NCBI GenBank assembly: GCA_947259415.1 | Contig: CAMYMI010000002.1 | Span: 237,991 to 301,990 of the forward strand | Direction of reading: 5' to 3' | DNA length: 64,000 nucleotides | DNA from: an uncultured Ectothiorhodospiraceae bacterium | GTDB lineage: Bacteria > Pseudomonadota > Gammaproteobacteria > UBA9214 | Shown here: piece after piece, positions 17,460-26,009 of the stretch | Position numbering within the stretch: position 1 is the stretch's first letter | How the letters are laid out: each line of letters opens with the position of its first letter | Notes under the pieces: model-generated | What the model saw: only the letters and a program-made list of their open reading frames with translations | What the model was told of the DNA's origin: nothing | Databases searched by the model: none | Position numbers and translations under genes: made by a program

Positions 17460-17518
17460 GCCACCCCGTTCCCGTGCGGTTCTCGACAGAGACCGTATCG
17501 GGGCGGGGTGGCTTTTTT
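17460..17518 (+). terminator. Rho-independent terminator
   Basis: GCCACCCCG (17460) pairs with CGGGGTGGC (17504-17512), with a smaller hairpin inside the loop, followed by six T residues. It ends the repeat-protein transcript. Confidence 0.85.
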
Positions 17519-17816
17519 ATGTGATACAGAATCACCGGGGCGTCTAACAGGCGGCCCTTTTCGATTATGGAGACAGCGGGCGTCGCCCTATTACATCCCG
17601 GTAGTTCGAGAAATTCGTGCCCCCGCAGGTCATCGAAACCAAAGCGGGTTCACAACATCCATACCGTCCTGGCAACACTAAATGGTGTAATACCCGCGAA
17701 TGCTTGTTCAATAAAAATGGACTTTGGGTGAAAGGGTTTTTATCTTTCAATCTGCTCATTATTATTCCTGTTCCCCGCCGGCCTTGTTGGTAATTGCCAG
17801 GAAGCATTTATCCGTC

Positions 17817-19586
17817 ATGTATTCGCAGCCTGTCGCCTCATCCTCTCCTGCCAGCATTGGCCTGACCATTCGGCGTTTACTGCTGGCCATTCTGCTGTTC
17901 GTCATGATGGTGGATGTAAGAGCGGCACTGCAGGTCCGGGTGGAGGGTATCGAAGAGCCCCTGCTTGGCAATGTCCTGGCATTGTTGACACTGCAGCGCG
18001 AACGCGAAACCCAGGGACTGAGTAAAAGCCATATTCGACGTTATTTTCAGCGTGCACCCGGTGAAATCCGCAATGCGCTGGAGCCATACGGCTATTACGC
18101 GGTGCAGGTGGACAGTCGTCTGGAAGCGGAGGGCGAGGATTGGCTGGCCGAATTCCGCATCGAACTCGGTGAGCCGGTACGCTATCGTGCGGTGAATGTC
18201 AGCCTGGGTGGCGCCGGTGAGCAGGACGCAGTCCTGAAGGAGGCAAAAGCCGGCTTTTCCCTGCAGCAGGGCCAGGTTGCCGTGCACAGTGACTATGAGG
18301 CGGCCAAGGCCAAATTACAGAAAACCGCCATCGAACAGGGCTATCTGGATGCCGTCTACCTGCGTCACGAATTACGTATCGATCCCGCGGCGGGTGATGC
18401 CGAGGTGTATTTGCAGCTGGATACGGGGCCTCAGTATCGTTTCGGCGAGGTGACATTTCCCCCTGTCGAATTGAGCGAAAAGCTGCTGCGCCGCTATATC
18501 ACCTTCCAACCCGATCAGCCCTATTCATATCGGCGTCTGCTGGATCTGCAGCGCGCACTGGAGGACAGCGACTACTTCGAGACCGTCGAGGTGGTGCCGA
18601 TGCAGGATCTGGCACAGGGGGCAGTGATCCCTGTCCAGGTCGAACTCGATACCCGCAAGCGCAACAAATACAGTGTCGGTCTGGGGTTTGGTACCGATAC
18701 CGGCGTACGCGGACTGCTGGGCTGGGAGAACCGGCGTGTCAATCGTCATGGCCATCGCATGGGGGCGAGTCTGCGCGGTTCAGAGATCGGCAGCGTGTTG
18801 AAGGCGAATTACAGCCTGCCGCTTGCCAAACCGCGCACCGATCGCCTGGAGTTCACGGCGGCGCTGGTCGATGAAGAGACCGATAACACCGATTCCAGCT
18901 TGAAAAAACTCGCCCTCGGCCGCACGGTGGCGCGAAAACGCTGGCGCGAGACCCTGTCGCTTTCCTATGAGCGTGAAGATTACCAGGTAGGGCTGACCGA
19001 TGAATCCACCAGCCTGCTGATTCCCGGTATCAGTTATATGCAGGTGCGCGCTGACAACCGCCTGGTTCCTAGCCGGGGTTGGCGTGTGCAGTTCGATCTG
19101 CGCGGTGCCGCCGAAACACTCCTGTCCGATACCAGCTTCGTGCAGTCCGAGGTCAGGGGCAAATGGATCCGCAGCCTCGGTACCCATGGGCGCGTCATCG
19201 CGCGCGCCGAAGCCGGTACCACCTGGGTCGACGAGGTGGATCTGCTGCCGGTATCGGTGCGTTTCTTCGCTGGCGGTGACCAGAGTGTGCGCGGCTATGA
19301 TTTTCAGAAGCTGGGTCCGCGCGATGCCTCCGGCGAAGTTGTGGGAGGCCGGCACCTGGTATTCGGCAGCCTGGAGTATGAGCACCGTCTTGCGGGTAAT
19401 TGGGGGGTGGCCGCCTTCGTCGACACGGGTAATGCCTTTGACAGCTTCAGTGAAGGCCTGGAGACCGGGGCCGGTATCGGATTGCGCTGGAAATCGCCGA
19501 TCGGCATGGTGCGGGTCGATGTGGCTGCCGCCGTGAGTCAGGACCATGCCCTGCGCCTGCATTTCACCCTGGGACCGGATTTATGA
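17817..19586 (+). CDS. tamA: Translocation and assembly module subunit TamA (Omp85 family)
   Basis: Outer-membrane barrel that works with TamB in outer-membrane protein insertion and phospholipid transport. From the ATG at 17817 it has 589 residues. The N-terminal signal sequence (TIRRLLLAILLFVMMVDVRA) is followed by three POTRA domains (about 30-270) and a 16-strand barrel. The Omp85 C-terminal motif region includes RFFAGGDQSVRGYDFQKLGP, and the last strand ends in HFTLGPDL. The frame is open from a TTG at 17724, but the added residues precede the signal peptide and are unlikely to be translated. It overlaps tamB by four bases. Confidence 0.95.
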   Translation: MYSQPVASSSPASIGLTIRRLLLAILLFVMMVDVRAALQVRVEGIEEPLLGNVLALLTLQRERETQGLSKSHIRRYFQRAPGEIRNALEPYGYYAVQVDSRLEAEGEDWLAEFRIELGEPVRYRAVNVSLGGAGEQDAVLKEAKAGFSLQQGQVAVHSDYEAAKAKLQKTAIEQGYLDAVYLRHELRIDPAAGDAEVYLQLDTGPQYRFGEVTFPPVELSEKLLRRYITFQPDQPYSYRRLLDLQRALEDSDYFETVEVVPMQDLAQGAVIPVQVELDTRKRNKYSVGLGFGTDTGVRGLLGWENRRVNRHGHRMGASLRGSEIGSVLKANYSLPLAKPRTDRLEFTAALVDEETDNTDSSLKKLALGRTVARKRWRETLSLSYEREDYQVGLTDESTSLLIPGISYMQVRADNRLVPSRGWRVQFDLRGAAETLLSDTSFVQSEVRGKWIRSLGTHGRVIARAEAGTTWVDEVDLLPVSVRFFAGGDQSVRGYDFQKLGPRDASGEVVGGRHLVFGSLEYEHRLAGNWGVAAFVDTGNAFDSFSEGLETGAGIGLRWKSPIGMVRVDVAAAVSQDHALRLHFTLGPDL

Positions 19587-22500
19587 AACGACCGCTCAGG
19601 CTGACCCTGGGGTTCTTGCTGGCACTGCTGCTGGGTGCACTGGCCGCGCTTACGGCCTTCTTGGCCACGGAGGGCGGTCTGCAGCTCAGTCTGTCATTGG
19701 CGCAGCGGTTCGCGCCGGGTGAACTGGGCTGGGCTGCTGCCAGCGGGCGCCTGATCGGTCCGCTGCGGTTGCATGATCTGCACTATGTCGACGGTGACCT
19801 GCGCATCGCCGTCAACCGGTTGGAGCTGGAATGGTCGCCGGGCCGGTTGTTGGCGCGGCGCCTGAGTGTGGACAGGCTGCATCTCGACAATGTCATTATT
19901 CAGTTGCCCGTCACGGAGGATACGGATGACACGCCAATTGAACCGGGCTGGCGTCTGCCGCTGGAATTCCAGGTGCGCGATCTGGCGCTCAATGACCTGC
20001 GTATCCAGAGCGCTAACGCCGAACCTGTCGAGTTGCAGGCGCTGCATGTCGCGGCCACCAGCAGCCGGGATTGGGTGGATATCGAAACCTTCAGTCTGCA
20101 ACGGGCGCAGGAGCAGGTTACGGCACAGGGCCGTTTGGGGCTGGGCCGCGACGTCGCAACCGATTTGCAGCTGACCCTGGATGCCACACCCGCCGGCGTT
20201 GCCCCGATTCATAGCCGGGGACACATTACCGGTACCTGGGCGTCCTTCACCCTGGAACAGCAGGTCACGGCACCGGTTGTGGCAACGGCCCGGCTGGAGC
20301 TTGCCGAGCCGTTCGGGGCACTGCGCTGGGCCCTGGATGTGGAGTTGCCGGCTACCTCCCTCGAGCGCATCAGCAGCGGGTGGCCAGCCTGGCGCCTGGG
20401 TGGTCGCGTGCATGGGACCGGCAACCTGAATGCGGCCGATCTGGTCGCGGATCTGCACACCGATTGGGAGGCCGCCGAGCTGTATCCCCTGCATGCCGAA
20501 CTCAGTCTTGCCGAGGCCGACGACGGCAGTCTGCGCCTGCAACCGCTCCTGGTACAGCAGGAAACGGCACGCTTGCGAGTGACCGGCGATTGGCAGCCAC
20601 AGTCAGAGGACTTCAGTCTGCTGCTGGATGGCCAGACACTGCGATGGCCGTTGCAAGGGGATGCCCGGTTTGAGGTCCCGCAGGCCGAGGTCCGCTTGAC
20701 CGGCCGCCTTGCTGATTATCAGTTGCAGATTAACGCTGACCTGGCCGGTGTCGAGCTGCCGTCCATGGGCCTCACTGGGCAGGGACGAGGCAGTGACCGA
20801 GGTCTCAGTCTCGAGCGGCTGGTACTGACCACGCTGGATGGGGTGGTCGATGTCAGTGGCAAGCTCGACTGGTCGCCGCAAGTGCAGTGGGAAGCAACGC
20901 TTGAGGCCCGCGATATCGACCCCGGGCAGCGCTGGCCCGACTGGCCGGGGCGGTTGGCCACGCATGCCAATAGTCGGGGTGCGGTGGTTGATGGGGAACT
21001 GAACCTCGCGGCCCGGGTCGAGGCGCTCAGCGGTACCCTGCGTGGCTACCCTGTCAGTGGGCAGGCCGCAGTCGAGTTCAAAAACGGGAATCTCGATGCG
21101 CAGACTGTTGAGCTGCGCTCCGGCAATTCGGAGTTGTATCTCGCGGGACAGGTCGGTGATGCCTGGGCCTTGCAGTGGACGCTCAAGGCCCCGGATCTTG
21201 AGGAGGCTCTGCCTGGCGTCACGGGTCGAATTGAGGCGCAGGGCAGCGTGACAGGCCCGCGCACTGAGCCACAGCTACAGGGTCAGGCGCGCTTGGCAGA
21301 TATCACGCGGGGCGATCTGCGGCTGGCCAACCTTGATCTGCAGGCCGATGTGAGCCTGGCGGCGGGTGCTCCGCTCAAACTTCAGGGCCGTGGGCAGACG
21401 CTTTCGATCGGTGCACGCCGTCTGGATGAAATCGATCTGCAACTAAGTGGCCAGGTTGAAGCACATCAATTGCGCCTGGAGGCAACAGGTCCGGCTCATG
21501 CCCTGAAACTTGCGGGCGCTGGTGGTTGGGACGGACACCAATGGCAGGGTCGCCTGGAACAGAGTGCCTGGCAGCTGCCCGAAACCGGTGCCTGGACGCA
21601 GCGTGCACCGGTCGCATTGCGTTTTGGGCAAGCGGGCAGCAGCGTCGATAACTTGTGCTGGCAGCAGCAAACAGCCGATTTGTGCGTGCAGCTGGATAGC
21701 GGGGCCAGCGAGCAACGCGCGCAGGTTGTATTGAAAGACTGGCCGTTGACCGAGCGTGCGTCCCTGTTGTTGCCACCGCAGTCGCGGCTTGACGATGCTG
21801 CCCTGTCATTTGAACTGCAGGCACAGCGCAGCCTGCAGGTGGACCAGCCGTTGTATGCACAACTGGAAGCGAATATCACCGCTGGGACACTGAACTGGCT
21901 GGAGGACGCGCGCCAGGAAAGCGCCACCTTCGGCGGCGTCGAGGTGGATGCGCGCCTGGCAGACGAGGGTGCAACCGGCAGAGCAACCCTGCGCCTGACC
22001 GGTGACGATCAATTGCAGCTGAGTGTGCAGTTGCCCGACTACCGCCCGGGCGTAACAGCGGACCGGCAACAGTTGCGCGGGAAGTTGCGCGGCGAAGTAC
22101 GCAATCTCGAACTGGTTGAAGGCCTGCTCGCGGATGTTGATCAGTTCGAGGGCGTGCTGCGCGCCGATCTCGATCTGGACGGGACGCCGGCAGAACCCCG
22201 GCTGGCTGGCGAGCTGCAGCTGGTGGAGGGGCGTGCCTTCATCGGGACAGCCGGTATCACCCTGGAGGATCTGCAGCTGGCTGTCAACGGAGAACCAGTC
22301 CATGGCCGTGTTCGGATGCAGGGCACGGCGCGCAGCGGCCCGGGCACACTGGTCGTGCGTGGCGATTTCGAAGGTGTAGGCACATCCGAACTGCAGGGCA
22401 GGATGCATATCACCGGTGCGGATTTCGAGGCCGTTAATTTACCCGAGGCACGCGTTCTGCTGACACCGGAGCTGCAGCTGGATGTACAACCGCAGCGATT

Positions 22501-23329
22501 GTCGGTGAACGGCAGTCTGACCATCCCCGAAGCGCTCATCGAGCCGCGCGATCTGCACGGGGCACAGACGCCCAGTAAGGATGTAGTAGTGCTCAGTCAG
22601 GGCGAGGAGCCACCCCCGGTCTGGGCCGTGACCAGCCGCGTCAGAATGATTCTGGGCGAAAAGGTGCGCTTCAACGGTTTTGGCCTCAATGGGCGATTAA
22701 CCGGCACACTCGATGTGGTGGACGAACCGGGGCGTGTAACACTGGCGAGTGGCGAGCTCCGTATCATCGACGGTGAATACAATGCCTACGGCCAGAATCT
22801 CAAGATCGAGACCGGCCGCCTTCTGTATCGAGGTGGCCCTCTCGCTAACCCCGCGCTGGATGTCAGTGCGGTGCGCAAGACGGGCGATGTGCTGGCAGGT
22901 GTGAAGGTATATGGCGATCTGCAGTCGCCCGAGTTGGAGTTGTATTCCCAGCCAAGCCTGCCCCAGGCAGATCAACTGTCTTACCTGCTGCTCGGGCGGC
23001 CGGTGCAAAGCGCATCGGGCAGTGAAGGGCAACTGCTGTTCAATGCTGCGTCGTCTCTGGGGCTAAAGGGCGGTAACCTGCTGGCGCAAAATATCGGCAA
23101 TAGCTTCGGTCTGGACGAGGTATCGATCGATGGCGGCGATGATCTGGACACCACCGCGCTGGTGATTGGTAAATATCTCTCGCCGCGCTTGTATGTGAAT
23201 TACAGCGTAGGCCTGTTGGATGCTATGAATAAACTGCAGATCCGTTATCAGCTGAGTAAACACCTTTCGGTGCAGACCGAGACCGGGATTGCGACCGGTG
23301 CTGATATCCTGTACAGCTTCGAGCGTTAA
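19583..23329 (+). CDS. tamB: Translocation and assembly module subunit TamB (DUF490)
   Basis: A 1248-residue AsmA-like protein anchored in the inner membrane by an N-terminal helix (LGFLLALLLGALAALTAFLA, about 9-28). It spans the periplasm as a long beta-taco groove that carries phospholipid. The C-terminal DUF490 domain (about 850-1248) is well conserved, with LRIIDGEYNAYGQNLKIETG and the final YQLSKHLSVQTETGIATG segment that contacts TamA. The ATG overlaps the tamA stop by four bases (translational coupling). The length is normal for gammaproteobacterial TamB. Confidence 0.95.
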   Translation: MKRPLRLTLGFLLALLLGALAALTAFLATEGGLQLSLSLAQRFAPGELGWAAASGRLIGPLRLHDLHYVDGDLRIAVNRLELEWSPGRLLARRLSVDRLHLDNVIIQLPVTEDTDDTPIEPGWRLPLEFQVRDLALNDLRIQSANAEPVELQALHVAATSSRDWVDIETFSLQRAQEQVTAQGRLGLGRDVATDLQLTLDATPAGVAPIHSRGHITGTWASFTLEQQVTAPVVATARLELAEPFGALRWALDVELPATSLERISSGWPAWRLGGRVHGTGNLNAADLVADLHTDWEAAELYPLHAELSLAEADDGSLRLQPLLVQQETARLRVTGDWQPQSEDFSLLLDGQTLRWPLQGDARFEVPQAEVRLTGRLADYQLQINADLAGVELPSMGLTGQGRGSDRGLSLERLVLTTLDGVVDVSGKLDWSPQVQWEATLEARDIDPGQRWPDWPGRLATHANSRGAVVDGELNLAARVEALSGTLRGYPVSGQAAVEFKNGNLDAQTVELRSGNSELYLAGQVGDAWALQWTLKAPDLEEALPGVTGRIEAQGSVTGPRTEPQLQGQARLADITRGDLRLANLDLQADVSLAAGAPLKLQGRGQTLSIGARRLDEIDLQLSGQVEAHQLRLEATGPAHALKLAGAGGWDGHQWQGRLEQSAWQLPETGAWTQRAPVALRFGQAGSSVDNLCWQQQTADLCVQLDSGASEQRAQVVLKDWPLTERASLLLPPQSRLDDAALSFELQAQRSLQVDQPLYAQLEANITAGTLNWLEDARQESATFGGVEVDARLADEGATGRATLRLTGDDQLQLSVQLPDYRPGVTADRQQLRGKLRGEVRNLELVEGLLADVDQFEGVLRADLDLDGTPAEPRLAGELQLVEGRAFIGTAGITLEDLQLAVNGEPVHGRVRMQGTARSGPGTLVVRGDFEGVGTSELQGRMHITGADFEAVNLPEARVLLTPELQLDVQPQRLSVNGSLTIPEALIEPRDLHGAQTPSKDVVVLSQGEEPPPVWAVTSRVRMILGEKVRFNGFGLNGRLTGTLDVVDEPGRVTLASGELRIIDGEYNAYGQNLKIETGRLLYRGGPLANPALDVSAVRKTGDVLAGVKVYGDLQSPELELYSQPSLPQADQLSYLLLGRPVQSASGSEGQLLFNAASSLGLKGGNLLAQNIGNSFGLDEVSIDGGDDLDTTALVIGKYLSPRLYVNYSVGLLDAMNKLQIRYQLSKHLSVQTETGIATGADILYSFER

Positions 23330-23837
23330 CGACGCGCTGCTGAGAAAATCCCCCTCAGCAGGAAAATGCCTGTCGCCAGCAGGCCTGGCATTACTGCCAG
23401 CTGGCTTGTTTTACTGACCCAAAGCAACAGAGCCCTTCAATTCATTTGTACTTCTAATGCGCAAGTGGCATGACTGCAGCGACGCAGAAAGTGGAGCGAT
23501 ACATGGGGTCGTTGCCCAGGGCATCTCCTGGGGTGAAGCCAGGATTTGGTTGTGAATGGATGTAGAACAGGGAAATGTTCATGCGAGGGCGGCGGATTTC
23601 AACCGGTATTCGCAGTGAGCATAGCAAAAGCCGGAAAAATGGCCGTTCAATAACCGTGGACATTAGGGTAAATGGCTTTTATTCTTCCTGTTCATTCAAT
23701 GGGGTATCGCCTGTTTTATCTGTGCAAGAACCTTCAACGATTACACCCTGCAGCAAATCGAATAAAGGATTGGCCAGACGTTCGTTGACAGGACTTGCAG
23801 ATCCTGCCGGGTTTGATTCCGGCGATTATTCCTTGCC
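23330..23837. other. 508-bp intergenic region
   Basis: No gene I would support. It separates tamB from the polysaccharide export block. A TTGACA at about 23787 could be a -35 element for the YjbH gene, but I see no convincing -10 at the right distance. Confidence 0.4.
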
Positions 23838-25943
23838 ATGATTCTTCCCCTGTTCAAACGCGTCGCGACCGCGATACTTGTATCAATCACCGTGATGTCC
23901 GGGAGAGCTGTCGGGGAGCCCAATATGTTCGGTCAGACCGGGCTGATCAACATGCCAGACGGTCGCATGGAAGCGGATGGCACCCTGCGTTTCGGCGTCA
24001 GCTATTTCGAGCCTTATTTGCCGTTATGGTCCACTATCACCGTGTTGCCGCGCATGGAACTGACATTGCGCTATACGACCATTCGCGGTTTACCGAGCAA
24101 CTTGGGCCCGGGATTCGGTGACTATAAGGACAAGGCCGCCGATGGCAAGCTCCTGCTGTTGCGTGAGGGTAAGCTCTGGCCGGCGCTGGCGGTGGGGAAG
24201 CAGGATATCTTCGGTACCGAGTTGTTCTCGAGTGAATACGCCGTGATCAGCAAACGCTTTGGTAATACCGATTACAGCCTGGGTTACGGAACCGACAGGA
24301 TCGACGGAGTGTTCGGCGGTATGCGTCATCGGCCGGACTGGAATCGTAACCTGTCGTTTGTTGTCGAGTACGACGCCAACGATTACGCCAACGACTTCGG
24401 CGCTGCCGTATCGGGCGCCGATTCGCGCGATGATGAATGGACCTATGGCGTGGAATACCGCAAGGGCTGGTTCGGGGCCCAGCTCGCGCGCCAGGGTGAC
24501 GACATTGGTGTCAACACATATGTCACTATTCCGCTCATGGCTCCGGAATTTATCCCCAAAATCCATGAACCCGACCCCTCCAGTGATACACCACCGAAGG
24601 CAGCACTGGATCAGTGGCTGGCCGATACCGGTTATGCGGCGCGGCTGGCGCGCGCCCTGATTGAGGAAGACTACAAGAATGTCAGGCTGGGATTCAATGG
24701 CCGCACCCTGAACGCCAGCTTCACCAATACGCGGATCACCCATATCGGCCGTGCCGTCGGCAGGGCGGTGCGCATCATGCTGGCACTGGGTCCGGAACAA
24801 ACGAAAGAAATACGCATTGATTACACGGTCAGGGATCTGCCAACGCTCACCTATCATTTCACCGATACCCACAAGTTACAGCGCTACTTCGACGGCCTGA
24901 TATCGCGCAGTCAGCTGGATCATTACCTGGAGATTGATTACTCGGAGCCTCTCACCACTGCCGGTCTGCCTGAAGGCGCAAGGCAACTGGTGACCGGTGA
25001 TGCTGTCAATGCGGCCGCGACCACCGGTCTAACCGATGAGGGACACTTTATCAGTTTTCGTCGCGAGACCAGTGATCTCGGAGGCTTCCAGCTGGTGCCG
25101 TTCAACCTGGGAGTGTTTTTCAACGACCCCAATGGCGCGGCACGCTACGAACTGTTCGCAACGGCCAATTACACCCGGCAGATGGGCCGTGGTCTCTTCC
25201 TGGACGGTACCCTGCGTTTCACTCTGGACGAGGACGTCAGCGATGTATCGCGATCTTCCAACAGCCTGCTCCCCCACGTGAGATCCGATATCGCGCTGTA
25301 TCGCCAGGATGGCAAACGCCTGAAACTTTCACGCCTGCTGATTAACCAGTACCTGCACCCGGCCCGGCGGCTGTATGCGCGGATCTCGGCCGGATATTAC
25401 GAAGAAATGTTCGCCGGTGCGGGGGGGCAGCTGCTATATCTTCCCGAGCAGGGCGACTGGGCGGTCGATTTCACCGCCGACTGGTTGCGGCAACGCGATA
25501 CCGAGGGTGCGTTCGGATTCCGGGATTACGATACCGTCACAGCACTGGGCGCCGTGCACTATCGTATTCCCTCCTGGGGATTGACCGCGACGGTGCGCGC
25601 CGGACAGTTCCTAGCAAAAGACAAGGGTGTTCGGTTTGAAATCAAGCGCCGTTTCCGCTCGGGAATTACGCTGGGCTTGTGGTATACACGGACCGATGGC
25701 GAAGATATTACCTCACCGGGCAGCCCCGGCGATCCCTATTTTGATAAAGGCGTGTTCGCCTCGATTCCGCTCAATTCAATGCTGACCCGGGATACCCAGG
25801 CGCGTGCCGATTTGTCGCTGGCACCCTGGACCCGGGACGTTGGTCAGATGGTGGTTTCGCCCGGCGATCTGTACACCGATATTGAACGCGCTCTCGCCCT
25901 GGACAGCGGTGAAATCGGCGTGATGAGCGGTTTCGGCCAGTAA
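23838..25943 (+). CDS. YjbH-domain outer-membrane protein of exopolysaccharide export
   Basis: A 701-residue secreted protein of the YjbH/GfcD family, whose members occur with group 4 capsule and other exopolysaccharide systems and are predicted outer-membrane beta-barrels. The signal peptide is about 1-27. The mature part begins PNMFGQTGLINMPDGRMEAD, the family's usual opening, followed by many amphipathic strands and the conserved end DLYTDIERALALDSGEI. It is the first gene of a block with the SLBB export protein (67 bp downstream) and a Wzz-like protein. A lipobox is not evident, unlike some YjbH proteins. Confidence 0.87.
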   Translation: MILPLFKRVATAILVSITVMSGRAVGEPNMFGQTGLINMPDGRMEADGTLRFGVSYFEPYLPLWSTITVLPRMELTLRYTTIRGLPSNLGPGFGDYKDKAADGKLLLLREGKLWPALAVGKQDIFGTELFSSEYAVISKRFGNTDYSLGYGTDRIDGVFGGMRHRPDWNRNLSFVVEYDANDYANDFGAAVSGADSRDDEWTYGVEYRKGWFGAQLARQGDDIGVNTYVTIPLMAPEFIPKIHEPDPSSDTPPKAALDQWLADTGYAARLARALIEEDYKNVRLGFNGRTLNASFTNTRITHIGRAVGRAVRIMLALGPEQTKEIRIDYTVRDLPTLTYHFTDTHKLQRYFDGLISRSQLDHYLEIDYSEPLTTAGLPEGARQLVTGDAVNAAATTGLTDEGHFISFRRETSDLGGFQLVPFNLGVFFNDPNGAARYELFATANYTRQMGRGLFLDGTLRFTLDEDVSDVSRSSNSLLPHVRSDIALYRQDGKRLKLSRLLINQYLHPARRLYARISAGYYEEMFAGAGGQLLYLPEQGDWAVDFTADWLRQRDTEGAFGFRDYDTVTALGAVHYRIPSWGLTATVRAGQFLAKDKGVRFEIKRRFRSGITLGLWYTRTDGEDITSPGSPGDPYFDKGVFASIPLNSMLTRDTQARADLSLAPWTRDVGQMVVSPGDLYTDIERALALDSGEIGVMSGFGQ

Positions 25944-26009
25944 CGGAGCCGCCCCGGCTGCGCTAGGGACTGGCACAGGGCGGGTGAGGTACAATAAGCC
26001 AACAAAACT